64,000 nt of DNA from CAZADA01 sp964568975 (lineage in GTDB: Bacteria > Pseudomonadota > Alphaproteobacteria > Caulobacterales > Maricaulaceae), in the NCBI GenBank assembly GCA_964568975.1, contig CAZMSO010000013.1, positions 1 through 64,000 on the forward strand, written 5' to 3'. Positions 7,275 to 15,890 of this stretch are shown one piece after another (the first letter of the stretch is position 1; every line of letters begins with the position of its first letter). A program made the translations under genes and the position numbers. The notes below the pieces were generated by a model. It had not been told where the DNA came from. It was given only the letters and a program-made list of their open reading frames with translations, and did no database searches.

Positions 7275-7817
7275 ATGAGTTCCACAATGAAAAGCGCCGT
7301 CGCGCACGCGTACACTGACAGCATCGGCTATGGCGGCCAAAAGGTCGTGGAGACCGCGTTGTTGGCGGCGACCGCGGCCGATGGCGCGGCCTTCGCTCAG
7401 TCGATGAACCGGCTGGGGTCTGGCGAACCCTTTGATCAGCTTTTCGGCGTCGAGCACGAGCGGACGGCGGCGCGCGCCCTGGCGCGCGCGGCGCGCGCGG
7501 CCGCGCACGACCTCCAGATCTGGATCGAGCGCTTCAGCGTTCCCGCCGCGGAGGTGGAGAACGCGCTGACGCTCCTGGCGCAGATCGGGCGCGAGGATTT
7601 TGACCGCGCCGCCCAGCGCCTCGCTCCCATGGCCGATCCCGAGCGCGGCGCCCTCGCGCTCGCCGGCGGGCTGATGCGCGCCTGGCCGCAGCTCCACGAT
7701 GACGTGGTGGCGCGCGACATTTGCCGCGAGCTCGTGCGCGCGTCCTTGCGTGCGGCGGCCCACCACGCGGAGGCGCTGCCCGCCTTGGCGACGGCCGCCG
7801 ACGACCCGATCAGCTAG
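7275..7817 (+). CDS. Hypothetical helical protein between flagellar operons
   Basis: I do not recognise this 180-residue protein. It is rich in Ala and Leu, mostly helical, with no membrane segment or signal peptide. The start MSSTMKSAVAHAYTDSIGYG and the segment FDQLFGVEHERTAARALARA are the least repetitive parts. It runs toward flhB and the two stop regions overlap by 4 bases. Codon usage matches the neighbours. Position at the end of the plus-strand flagellar run suggests, but does not show, a flagellar role. Confidence 0.55.
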   Translation: MSSTMKSAVAHAYTDSIGYGGQKVVETALLAATAADGAAFAQSMNRLGSGEPFDQLFGVEHERTAARALARAARAAAHDLQIWIERFSVPAAEVENALTLLAQIGREDFDRAAQRLAPMADPERGALALAGGLMRAWPQLHDDVVARDICRELVRASLRAAAHHAEALPALATAADDPIS

Positions 7818-8899
7818 GACCGCCCGCCGGCTTTGGCGTCGGCGCGCATCACCCGCGTAATGATCTCCGCCACGGCTAAAAAGAGCTCTTGGGGGATCAT
7901 CTGATCAACCTCCACCGCGTCATAAAGCGCGCGCGCCGTCGGCGGCTCCTCCACCACCGGCACGCCGGCGGCGCGGGCGGTGTCGCGGATCTTCAGCGCC
8001 ACAGCGTCGGCCCCCTTCGCGACACACATGGGCGCAGGCGTCACGCCTGGATCATATTGGAGCGCCACGGCGTAATGCGTGGGGTTCATGACGACGACGG
8101 ACGCGTTCGGCACCGCTTGCATCATGCGTTTGCGCGCCCGCTCGCGACGAATGGAGTCAAGGCGCGCTTTGATGTGGGGGTCGCCTTCGGCGTTTTTCAT
8201 TTCGTCTTTGAGTTCTTTCCGCGTCATCCGCTGTTCTTCCGTCCAGCGCTGGCGGCGCCACAGCACATCAAGCGTCGTGATCACCGCCATTACGACGAGG
8301 ATCGCGACGAACAACGTCACGGACGCGTCGCGCAGCAGGCCCGGCGCCTCGCGGATGTCGATGGCCGCAGCCGCGCCGAACCGCTCCAATTCGCCCCCGA
8401 TCACCAGCGCAGCGGCTCCGCCGGCGGCGGTGATCTTGATCATGCCCTTCAAGAACTCCATCAGACTGTCGGAGGAGAACAGGCGCTTCAGCCCCTTCAG
8501 GGGCGAGATGCGCTCAAGCTTCGGCGTGATCCGGTCCGGCGCGAACACGACGGCGTTTTGCGCGAAGGCGGCCAACACGCCGGCGGCCATGAACGCAGCG
8601 AAGACCGGGCCCAACGCGCCCAGCATCGTCCAGCCAAGCTGCTCAAGAACGGCGGCCGTCTCCTCCGGCGCGGCGGCGGGACGCACGGCGTGGGCGCGAT
8701 CTATGTAAGGCGCAAGGCCCGTAGCGAGGAGCTGGGCGGCGTGGCCGCCGAACAAAGCCGCCGCAAGGGCGGCAGCGGCAATCACCGCAAAGCCCCCCAC
8801 CTCGCGCGAGGCGGGCGTGTCGCCCTTAGAGCGCGCCTCGCGGAGCTTCCGCTCCGTCGGCTCTTCCGTCTTATCGGACTTTTCCGGCTGATCGCTCAT
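7814..8899 (-). CDS. flhB: Flagellar export switch protein FlhB
   Basis: A 361-residue inner-membrane protein of the flagellar type III secretion apparatus that changes substrate specificity from rod/hook to filament. The N-terminus shows the typical EKTEEPTERKLREAR-like start (DKTEEPTERKLREARSKGD), followed by four membrane segments between about residues 36 and 215. The cytoplasmic domain has the self-cleavage site NPTH at about 272-275 in MNPTHYAVALQYD, with all residues intact, and the family end VAEIITRVMR. It is last in fliQ-flhA-fliR-flhB, 6 bases after fliR. Confidence 0.98.
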   Translation of the reverse strand: MSDQPEKSDKTEEPTERKLREARSKGDTPASREVGGFAVIAAAALAAALFGGHAAQLLATGLAPYIDRAHAVRPAAAPEETAAVLEQLGWTMLGALGPVFAAFMAAGVLAAFAQNAVVFAPDRITPKLERISPLKGLKRLFSSDSLMEFLKGMIKITAAGGAAALVIGGELERFGAAAAIDIREAPGLLRDASVTLFVAILVVMAVITTLDVLWRRQRWTEEQRMTRKELKDEMKNAEGDPHIKARLDSIRRERARKRMMQAVPNASVVVMNPTHYAVALQYDPGVTPAPMCVAKGADAVALKIRDTARAAGVPVVEEPPTARALYDAVEVDQMIPQELFLAVAEIITRVMRADAKAGGRS

Positions 8900-8905
8900 C
8901 GGCCC

Positions 8906-9673
8906 TCACTCATAAGGGGCCGTCAGCCACGTCTCCATGGCCGCCGCGAACACCGTCAAACCGCTGCCCACGACTGCAGAGAACAGCCACATGCCTAAGA
9001 GAATCCCCGCCGGCATGCCGACGAAAAACACTGGCAGCGACGCCATCAGCCGGTTCACCAGACCAAGAGCGAGATAAGCGATGAAGCCGAGAAACAAAAA
9101 CGGCGCGCCCACTTGCACCCCAAGCGCAAAGCTGTCGGCGGCGAGCTGGGCGAGCCCCTCGGCGGCGGGGCCGAGATTGGCGAAGCGCCCCGCGGGGATT
9201 GTGGCGAAACTCGCAGCAGCGGCGTCAATGGCCAGCAAGTGCAGACCCGTGACGAACCACAGCGCGAGCGCGCCAAGACTCAACCACGTCGTGAGCACAG
9301 AGCCTGCGTCAAAGCCCGACCCGGGGGTCGCGAAAATGTTCGACAATGCCATGGATTGGCCAGCAATTTGCCCAGCGATGCGCACCGCCACAAACAACAA
9401 GCGCGCGCCGAAGCCGAGCAACGCGCCCGTGAACAGCTCCGCCACAATCTGTTGGACCAGCATGGCCGGTTGATCGGGCGCGACCGCCGGCAAGCCCGGC
9501 GCCACGAGCGCGATCGGCCAGCTCGCCAAAAGCGCTGCGCCCAACCGCGCCCGCGGCGCCACAAACGCTTCAGAAAAGCCCGGCGCGGTCATCATCAACG
9601 CGCCCACCCGGCAAAACACCAGCAAATAGGCGTAAAGCCCGCCGGAGAGCCAATCGTCGAGGGCGAGCGTCAT
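8906..9673 (-). CDS. fliR: Flagellar export protein FliR
   Basis: A 255-residue integral membrane protein of the export gate (FliP5-FliQ4-FliR1 complex). It has about six hydrophobic segments; diagnostic stretches are FCRVGALMMTAPGFSE near the N-terminus and ALGLVNRLMASLPVFFVGMP near the C-terminus, both characteristic of the FliR/SpaR family. Length is normal. It starts 30 bases after flhA and is followed within 6 bases by flhB. fliP is not in the window. Confidence 0.96.
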   Translation of the reverse strand: MTLALDDWLSGGLYAYLLVFCRVGALMMTAPGFSEAFVAPRARLGAALLASWPIALVAPGLPAVAPDQPAMLVQQIVAELFTGALLGFGARLLFVAVRIAGQIAGQSMALSNIFATPGSGFDAGSVLTTWLSLGALALWFVTGLHLLAIDAAAASFATIPAGRFANLGPAAEGLAQLAADSFALGVQVGAPFLFLGFIAYLALGLVNRLMASLPVFFVGMPAGILLGMWLFSAVVGSGLTVFAAAMETWLTAPYE

Positions 9674-9703
9674 GGGGCCGCCGCCCGCCGCCGCCGCGCC
9701 GCC

Positions 9704-11788
9704 TCAGATCTGGCCGACATGGCGCAAATTGGCCGTGGGCGGCAGCTCTTGGTGGCTGATGACGGCCACCGCCGGCGCGGCGCGTTCTAACAACGCGCGC
9801 ACAAACGGACGCGCCTCTCCTGAGCACAAAATCGCGGGCCAATGGGGGCCTTCGACATTCTGTGACAAGATTTCTCCAGCGGTGGTGATGAAGTCCTGCA
9901 CCTGGCTCGGCGGCATGGCGAAGAGCTTGTCTTCGCCCCGGTGCTGGATGCTTTCTGCGAATTTCTGCTCCCAGTCCGGCGTCAAGCGCACCAGGCGCAC
10001 AGCGCCGTCGGGACCGGCGATGTCGGCGATGATTTGCGCGCCCAGGCGCGCGCGCACATGCTCCACGATCGATGCGACATTGCGCGTGAAGCCCGCCGCC
10101 TCTGCGATGGCTTCAAGGATCGCCGGCAAATTGCGGATCGACACCCGCTCAGCAAGCAAACCTTGCAGCACCCGCTGCAACGCCACGGGCGGCAGCTGGC
10201 TCGGCATGATGTCGGTGAGGAGCTTGTGATACTCCGGCTCCAGACGATCAATCAGCTTTTGAAGCGCCGCATACGTCAGCAACCGGTCGAGATGGTCTTT
10301 CACCACCCGCGCCAAATGCGTGGTGATGACGCTTGCGGGATCGACCACAGTCGCGCCCAAGGCCTCCGCTTCCGGCGCCCGGGTGGGATCAATCCACACC
10401 GCCGCCAGGCCATAGGCCGGCTCGACCGCGCTTTCACCCTCCACCGGCGGCGGTCCGCCGCCTGGATTGATGACCATCACCTGCTCGGGCTTGACCCGGC
10501 CGCGGGCGGCCTCCACCCCTTGGACCAGAATGCGGTATTCATCCGTGGCGAGATAAACGTCGTCGCGGATGCGCACCGGCGGCGTGAGAAAGCCGAAATC
10601 CCGCGCGAAGCGCGACCGCAAGGATTTCACTTTCTCCGCCAAGCCGGCCTTGGGGTTGCGGATCAGCGTCAAAAGCCCCGCGCCGAGATCCATCTGCACA
10701 TCTTCGACCCGCAACGCCTCCTCCGGCGTCTCCTCCTTTGCGGCGGGCTCTGTTTTGGCGGCGGCGTCCTTGGTGTCGGCGGCTTGGCGGCGGCTCGCCT
10801 CCGCGCGCCAGGCGAGATACGCCGCCCCGCCCGCCAGCGCGATGAAGGGCGCGATCGGCACCCCCGGCGTCAGCGCCAGCGCGCCCAGCAGGGCCGCCGT
10901 CATCGCCACGGCTTTCGGATGCGCCCCGAGCTGGCGCATCACGGCTTGGTCCGCAGAGCCGGCGTTGCGCCCCTTCGCCACCACCAGGCCGGCGGCGAGG
11001 GATACAATCAACGCCGGGGCTTGACTCGCCAACCCATCGCCGACGGTGAGAATGGTGTAGGCCTCCGCGGCTTGGCCGACGCCAAGCCCGTTTTGCGCAA
11101 CGCCGACAATCATGCCGCCGACGACGTTGATGAAGACAATCACCAGGCCGGCGATGGCGTCGCCGCGCACGAACTTAGAGGCGCCGTCCATCGATCCGTA
11201 GAACGAGCTTTCATCCTCCAGCTCCTTGCGCCGCGCGCGCGCTTCGGCGTCGTCAATCAGGCCGGCGGAGAGGTCGGCGTCAATCGCCATCTGCTTGCCC
11301 GGCACAGCGTCCAGGGCGAAGCGGGCGCCGACTTCGGCGATGCGGGTCGCGCCCTTGGTGATGACGATGAAGTTCACCACGACCAGGATCATGAACACAA
11401 TCAGGCCAATGACGAAATTGCCGCCGATCAAGATTTGACTGAAGCCCTCAATCACGGCGCCGGCGGCGTCCGCGCCGCTGTGGCCCTCTGACAAAATCAG
11501 ACGCGTGGAGGCGATGTTCAGCGCCAAGCGCAGCATCGTCGCGACGAGCAAAACCGTTGGGAAGGCGGAAAAATCAAGCGGCCTGTCGATCCAAATCGCG
11601 GTCATGAGGATGACGACGGCGAAGGCGATGCTGGCGGCGAGCCCCAAATCAAGCGCCCAGGCCGGCACCGGCAAGAACAACAAAGCAAGGATCAGCAAAA
11701 GCCCGGTGGCGAACGCCAGGTCCGCGCCCCGCTCGCCCGGCGCGCGGCGAAAGAATGTCGACACCGATGCTGCGACTGAGCTCGCCAT
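9704..11788 (-). CDS. flhA: Flagellar export protein FlhA
   Basis: A 694-residue export-gate protein. The N-terminal half has about eight membrane segments with the conserved PTVLLVATMLRLALNIASTR and FIVITKGATRIAEVGARFAL; the proton-coupling cytoplasmic loop reads MDGASKFVRGDAIAGL. The C-terminal cytoplasmic domain (from about 350) ends in the usual export-chaperone docking region. I chose the ATG at 11788 (MASSVAAS) because the longer frame runs into fliQ and has no family similarity. It lies 10 bases after the fliQ stop. A charged linker with many Lys/Glu residues separates the two halves. Confidence 0.98.
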   Translation of the reverse strand: MASSVAASVSTFFRRAPGERGADLAFATGLLLILALLFLPVPAWALDLGLAASIAFAVVILMTAIWIDRPLDFSAFPTVLLVATMLRLALNIASTRLILSEGHSGADAAGAVIEGFSQILIGGNFVIGLIVFMILVVVNFIVITKGATRIAEVGARFALDAVPGKQMAIDADLSAGLIDDAEARARRKELEDESSFYGSMDGASKFVRGDAIAGLVIVFINVVGGMIVGVAQNGLGVGQAAEAYTILTVGDGLASQAPALIVSLAAGLVVAKGRNAGSADQAVMRQLGAHPKAVAMTAALLGALALTPGVPIAPFIALAGGAAYLAWRAEASRRQAADTKDAAAKTEPAAKEETPEEALRVEDVQMDLGAGLLTLIRNPKAGLAEKVKSLRSRFARDFGFLTPPVRIRDDVYLATDEYRILVQGVEAARGRVKPEQVMVINPGGGPPPVEGESAVEPAYGLAAVWIDPTRAPEAEALGATVVDPASVITTHLARVVKDHLDRLLTYAALQKLIDRLEPEYHKLLTDIMPSQLPPVALQRVLQGLLAERVSIRNLPAILEAIAEAAGFTRNVASIVEHVRARLGAQIIADIAGPDGAVRLVRLTPDWEQKFAESIQHRGEDKLFAMPPSQVQDFITTAGEILSQNVEGPHWPAILCSGEARPFVRALLERAAPAVAVISHQELPPTANLRHVGQI

Positions 11789-11798
11789 CACCGCCCCC

Positions 11799-12065
11799 TC
11801 ACAAGCCTTGAGCGATGCGGTCGAACACAAAGTCCGACAGCTGCTCCAGCGACAGGAAAAACCCCGGGGCCGCCACAATGGCCACGCCGATGACGGCGGC
11901 GAATTTCGGCACGAATGTCAGCGTCAGCTCTTGGATCTGTGTCAGCGCTTGGATCAGCGCGATCGCCAAGCCCACAACCGTGGCCACAATCAGGGGCGGC
12001 GCTGAGATCACCAGCGCAGCGGAGAGGGCCGCGCGTAGGGCCTCCACGACATCGGCTTCGTTCAT
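11799..12065 (-). CDS. fliQ: Flagellar export protein FliQ
   Basis: An 88-residue protein with two membrane helices. Typical FliQ features: a start MNEADVVEALRAAL, the turn GLAIALIQALTQIQELTLTF and PKFAAVIGVAIV. The family is about 85-90 residues, so ATG 12065 was chosen over an upstream ATG at 12167 that would add 34 basic, unrelated residues. It is the first gene of fliQ-flhA-fliR-flhB; the promoter should lie in 12066-12335, which it shares with the divergent MarR-GNAT gene. Confidence 0.95.
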   Translation of the reverse strand: MNEADVVEALRAALSAALVISAPPLIVATVVGLAIALIQALTQIQELTLTFVPKFAAVIGVAIVAAPGFFLSLEQLSDFVFDRIAQGL

Positions 12066-12268
12066 GGCGGCCTCGCTTCTGACGGCCTTCCGGCGGGCGC
12101 GCCGATCCCGCGGCGACGGCGCGGCGACGGGCCGCGTGGGCGCAGTCGCAAGTGTCGCGCGCCCCACTCAAGATTCCCGCAAGCCCAGGCGCGGCATTTC
12201 GCGAAAATGCCGCCAGTGCGTCCATGCGCTCAGCTCCACAAACGCACGCGGCGGCCTCGCCCCCCCCC

Positions 12269-12320
12269 TTGACGCACTTCGGTGCGCCAATGCATAACAC
12301 GTTATACATAAGGTGTTATG
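12269..12320 (+). promoter_or_regulatory. Promoter with inverted-repeat operator candidate for the MarR-GNAT gene
   Basis: TTGACG at 12269-12274 and CATAAC at 12293-12298 form a plausible -35/-10 pair with an 18-base spacer. The -10 lies in an inverted repeat, CATAACAC (12293-12300) and GTGTTATG (12313-12320), with 12 bases between perfect 8-base arms. An inner ATAAC-AC-GTTAT repeat overlaps the left arm. The AT-rich island stands out in GC-rich DNA and ends 15 bases before the MarR-type start, which suggests autoregulation. Confidence 0.6.
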
Positions 12321-12335
12321 GATTAGAGGCCGACC

Positions 12336-13298
12336 ATGCGCGATATCCTTCAGGATGTAGGTTATCTCGGGCTCGGAAGCCGGCTGAAACGCCTGGCGGA
12401 ACGGCTGCTGAACGACGCCGCGCTCATCCACGCGGAAAGCGGCGAGGCGATCCAGCCTGGCCAATTCCCGCTGCTCGCTGCGCTTGATCGCTATGGCCCG
12501 CTCACTGTGAACCAGGCCGTGGAGGTGTTGGGCGTAAGCCAACCCGCCGTCACCCGCGCGGCCTCGGAGCTGGTGAAGGCCGGCCTTGCTCAATCGACGC
12601 CGTCGACGGTGGACAAGCGGCAAAAGACCATCGCGCTCAGCGCCGACGGGCGCGCGGCGGTCGCGCGGATGACTGAGGGCATGTGGCCGCGGGTGGAGGC
12701 CGCCGCGCGCGCCTTGTGCGCGGGCGTGGACGGAGATTTCCTGAGCGCAATCACAGCCGTGGAGCGCGGCGTCGCGGAGCGGTCGCTGGCGGATCGGGTG
12801 CTTAACCGGGATTTGGAGATTGTGGCGTTTCGCGATTCTCTTGCGGAAACCTTCTACGACATTAATGCGGAATGGATCGCGGCCATGTTTGTCTTGGAGC
12901 CCCATGACGAGCATGTGCTGAAACATCCGCGCGAGACGATCCTCGACCAAGGCGGCGAGATCTTGTTTGTGCGCGCCGCCGGCTTGGGTGTCGTGGGGAC
13001 ATGCGCGCTGCAGCCGGGCGAGGGCGGATTTACCGAATTAACGAAAATGGGGGTGCGCCCATCGGCGCGCGGGCGTAAAGCTGGCGAGTTTCTGTTGAAG
13101 GCGGTCCTGGCGAAAGCCGAAGAACGCGGCCTCGCTGACAAGCTCTTTCTGTTGACCAACACAAAATGCGCTTCCGCCATCCACTTGTATGAAAAGCATG
13201 GCTTCGTCCACGACGCCGCGATTATGGACACCTTCGGCGCCCGTTACAGCCGCTGCAATGTCGCGATGCGGTACCGCGGCGGCGCCGCCCGGGCGTAA
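12336..13298 (+). CDS. MarR-type regulator fused to a GNAT acetyltransferase
   Basis: A 320-residue two-domain protein. Residues about 1-150 are a MarR winged helix (FPLLAALDRYGPLTVNQAVE, then LGVSQPAVTRAASELVKAGL and DKRQKTIALSADGRAAV). Residues about 165-315 are a GNAT fold with the acetyl-CoA loop in VRPSARGRKAGEFLLKAVL and the family end AIHLYEKHGFVHDAA. Such fusions occur widely in proteobacteria; substrate and ligand are usually unknown. It stands alone between flagellar operons, reading opposite to both, with its own promoter and operator candidate. It probably represses itself and may act on nearby genes. Confidence 0.88.
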   Translation: MRDILQDVGYLGLGSRLKRLAERLLNDAALIHAESGEAIQPGQFPLLAALDRYGPLTVNQAVEVLGVSQPAVTRAASELVKAGLAQSTPSTVDKRQKTIALSADGRAAVARMTEGMWPRVEAAARALCAGVDGDFLSAITAVERGVAERSLADRVLNRDLEIVAFRDSLAETFYDINAEWIAAMFVLEPHDEHVLKHPRETILDQGGEILFVRAAGLGVVGTCALQPGEGGFTELTKMGVRPSARGRKAGEFLLKAVLAKAEERGLADKLFLLTNTKCASAIHLYEKHGFVHDAAIMDTFGARYSRCNVAMRYRGGAARA

Positions 13299-13340
13299 GG
13301 CGTGCGCGCACGCGCGGAGGAGGCTGGCGAACCTCTCCCT

Positions 13341-13697
13341 TTAAATCGGCATGCGCACGAGGTCTTGATAGGCCTGGACCGCCTGATTGCGGATGCTGGT
13401 GACGGCTTGGACCGTCAGCTCCGCCTGAATCACAGCGTGGACGGTGTCGTGGAGAGAGGCTTCGCCGCGGGCGGCGGCGATGCTCATCCGCTCGCCGGTC
13501 TGGACGACCTCCATGGCGGTGTGGAGCGTCTCGCGCACTGTGTCGGCGAAGCTCGGCCCCGCTGCGGCCCCAGCTCCCGCGACGGTCGCGCGCGCAGGCG
13601 TCGCGGCGTTCGGCCCGCCGGCCGGACCAGCGCCCGTGACTTCCGCCGTCAGCGCCCGGTCCAATTCGGGCGTGAGGCTTGAAATCGCTTCAATCAT
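13341..13697 (-). CDS. fliE: Flagellar hook-basal body protein FliE
   Basis: A 118-residue protein that joins the MS-ring to the rod. The C-terminal two thirds match FliE: SFADTVRETLHTAMEVVQTG, then LHDTVHAVIQAELTVQAVTS and RNQAVQAYQDLVRMPI, which is the conserved family end. The first 50 residues are Ala/Gly/Pro-rich and variable. It is third in flgB-flgC-fliE, 11 bases after flgC. The expression unit is the common one for proximal rod parts. Confidence 0.95.
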   Translation of the reverse strand: MIEAISSLTPELDRALTAEVTGAGPAGGPNAATPARATVAGAGAAAGPSFADTVRETLHTAMEVVQTGERMSIAAARGEASLHDTVHAVIQAELTVQAVTSIRNQAVQAYQDLVRMPI

Positions 13698-13708
13698 GCC
13701 CGTCTCCC

Positions 13709-14125
13709 TTAGCGGCGCAGCAGATCGAGAGCGCTGGCGGCCATGGCGCGCGCTTGTTCGATCAAACTCAAATTGGCTTCGTAGGAGCGCATGGCTTCGC
13801 GCATGTCGGTCGCTTCAATGATGGCCGACACATTCGGCCGCTCGACATAGCCTTCTGCGTCGGCCGCCGGGTGGCCAGGATCGTAAGAGCGGGGAAACGC
13901 GCTCTCGTCGACGCCGATCTCCTTCACCCGCACCATTGCTGCGCCGAGCGCGCGGTCAAACTCCGGCTTGAACACGATCGTTTTGCGCCGGAACGGCTCG
14001 CCGGCGGGACCCGCGGCCGTGGTGTCGGCGTTCGCGATGTTCTCCGCGACCACGCGCATGCGAAAGCCTTGGGCCTCAAGGCCGGAGGCGGCGACATTCA
14101 TCGCGGCTTGGATGGGATCTGTCAT
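13709..14125 (-). CDS. flgC: Flagellar proximal rod protein FlgC
   Basis: A 138-residue rod subunit exported by the flagellar apparatus. It shows the rod-family N-terminal motif AASGLEAQGFRMRVVAENIANADTT and the FlgC ending, YVERPNVSAIIEATDMREAM then RSYEANLSLIEQARAMAASALDLLRR (split here). Length is typical. It lies between flgB and fliE with 10-base spacers, in an evident operon. Confidence 0.97.
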   Translation of the reverse strand: MTDPIQAAMNVAASGLEAQGFRMRVVAENIANADTTAAGPAGEPFRRKTIVFKPEFDRALGAAMVRVKEIGVDESAFPRSYDPGHPAADAEGYVERPNVSAIIEATDMREAMRSYEANLSLIEQARAMAASALDLLRR

Positions 14126-14135
14126 GGCGCGCCCC

Positions 14136-14540
14136 CTAGCCGCGGACGCTGAAGGCCATGCGCGTCATCGTGACGTGCTTAGACACCAGCAGGTTGGCCA
14201 TTTCATAGCCGGCGCGCGTCTCTTGGGCTTTGATCATTTCTTGCTCAAGCACGACGTCGTTGCCGTCGGGCCCCTGCTCCCAGCCGTCATATTGGCGGTC
14301 TTCGCGCGGGTCGCCGGCCGCGCTGGGCGACCGCTCCATATGCGCGACATTCGTGCGCGCGAGTTCTTGGGCGCGCAGAAGCGCTTTGTCGAAGCTTTCC
14401 GCAAACGGCCGCAAATCCTTCGTCTGGAAGCCAGGCGTGTCGGCGTTGGCGACGTTTTGTGCAATCAGCGCTTGGCGCGCTTGAAGATAATCCATGCGCT
14501 GTTGGAGGATCGCCACCGACATTACGCCATCAAGCACCAT
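14136..14540 (-). CDS. flgB: Flagellar proximal rod protein FlgB
   Basis: A 134-residue rod subunit. The N-terminus has RMDYLQARQALIAQNVANAD followed by TPGF, the rod-protein signature, and the C-terminus has GYEMANLLVSKHVTMTRMAF. ATG 14540 was chosen because GGAAGGGG lies 7 bases upstream; an internal ATG six codons later is also possible. It is the first gene of flgB-flgC-fliE. The 148 bases upstream (14541-14688) should hold the promoter; one TTAA half-site is present, but no full CtrA box was seen. Confidence 0.95.
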   Translation of the reverse strand: MVLDGVMSVAILQQRMDYLQARQALIAQNVANADTPGFQTKDLRPFAESFDKALLRAQELARTNVAHMERSPSAAGDPREDRQYDGWEQGPDGNDVVLEQEMIKAQETRAGYEMANLLVSKHVTMTRMAFSVRG

Positions 14541-14688
14541 GCACGGGCCCCTTCCGCGGTTGATGTCCGACCAGAAGCAGCGCCGGGACGCGCGGGGGCG
14601 GACAAGGCTTAGCCTCGCGGGGCGTTGTTAAACCGAGGCGAAAGCCTGAATTTGATTGGACTGGCGCGCGCCGCGGACGCCCGCGCCG

Positions 14689-15774
14689 CTACACCGCCAC
14701 TGACCACGCGGCCTTGGCGTCGGCTTGGCCGTCGACCAGCGCGCGATAAATATCGAGACAGCCGTCGGGGCCGTCGCGGTGGACGAAGTCGAACCAGCTG
14801 GGCGCTTTGTCGGCGAAGCGGACCCAGGCCGCCGCGAGATTCGCGTGAAAGGCGGCGGGGCCTTCGGCCTCGCGCTCGATGTCATAATGCGTCGGTGCGA
14901 AAAAGAAGGTCGGCTTCGGGCCGGGCAAGTCGGACGCGGGCGCGCTCTCCGCCCAATGGGCGCCGCCGACGCGGATGTTGACGGCCAACGCCGACCCTAA
15001 GCGGGTGTGGAGCGCGCGATTGACGGCGCGGCTGCCGGCGAAATCGACGATCACAGAGGACGTCGCGGGATCGAGGCTCTCGATATCGGTGTACAGGCTC
15101 ACCGCGTCATAAAGGCCGAGGCCCCGCACAAAGCTTTCAGACCGTGCGGAGGTGAGGCCGTGGACGGCCAGTCCGCCAACCGGCGCTGTCTGCAGCAATT
15201 CGGCCAGGGCGATGGCGGTCTTGCTGGACGCGCTGGTCACGAAAAGCCGTTGAGCGCCAAAGCCGTTTTCGCGTGTGATGTGGCGGTGCAACAGATAGGC
15301 CGTGTTGTAAAGCGGTTGCAGCGTCATCTGCGCGCACTCGCGATCCCGCGTGTACGTTGGGTCCTGCGCGCTTTGGATATAGCGCCGATACGCCATGGCG
15401 TGACCGTCGCGGTGGGGGCTGGCGTCGCGTAAGCCGGAGGGCTTCACATCCGCCGCCGTCAGCACAGCGTGCGACGCCGCTGGCCAAATGCCGTAAAACC
15501 GCGCGCCCGCCGCCACGCCGTCAGCGCGGCTTTCCACGACATCCGCGAAGCCCCAGGCCGGGAGCACGCCCCATGCGGAGCTGTCGGAGGGAAAAAACTC
15601 CCAATACTTCATCACATCGCCGAACGCGGCGTAGGTGACATTGTTGGCCGTCAGCGCGAACCGACGCAGGCGAAAGCGGACCTGGCGCTCCGCTAAGGGC
15701 GCAGGCTCGCTGCGCTCAATGCGCGCCTGAGCGATGTCGTCACGGCGGATCTCCAAGCGCCACGTCGCGTCCAT
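14689..15774 (-). CDS. DUF2855 family protein
   Basis: A 361-residue protein that matches the DUF2855 family by eye: RFRLRRFALTANNVTYAAFG near the N-terminus, then GDVMKYWEFFPSDSSAWGVLP-like text and LFVTSASSKTAIALAELLQT in the middle. The family resembles medium-chain dehydrogenase/reductases in fold, with a GroES-like N-terminal part and a nucleotide-binding part, but without the classical zinc ligands; function is not established. No neighbour obviously shares its role. It reads away from the AraC regulator and ends 149 bases from flgB. Confidence 0.82.
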   Translation of the reverse strand: MDATWRLEIRRDDIAQARIERSEPAPLAERQVRFRLRRFALTANNVTYAAFGDVMKYWEFFPSDSSAWGVLPAWGFADVVESRADGVAAGARFYGIWPAASHAVLTAADVKPSGLRDASPHRDGHAMAYRRYIQSAQDPTYTRDRECAQMTLQPLYNTAYLLHRHITRENGFGAQRLFVTSASSKTAIALAELLQTAPVGGLAVHGLTSARSESFVRGLGLYDAVSLYTDIESLDPATSSVIVDFAGSRAVNRALHTRLGSALAVNIRVGGAHWAESAPASDLPGPKPTFFFAPTHYDIEREAEGPAAFHANLAAAWVRFADKAPSWFDFVHRDGPDGCLDIYRALVDGQADAKAAWSVAV

Positions 15775-15890
15775 GCCTGTCTCCTTGAGCGGATATCACT
15801 GCGCCCAGGGCGTGATGGCGGCGCCGGGCGCGATCGCCAAGGCGACCATTGTCGATATCGCAGGCTGTTCGGACCACGTGGCGCGCCCGG

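Noticed and set aside
9941..11491. Long plus-strand ORF of 516 codons
   Set aside because: It is antisense to flhA, rich in Arg/His and without family motifs; long shadow frames are common in GC-rich DNA.
12273..12286. CGCAC-TTCG-GTGCG hairpin as a terminator for fliQ or the regulator
   Set aside because: It lies between the -35 and -10 of a promoter and has no U-tract; the short stem may be chance.
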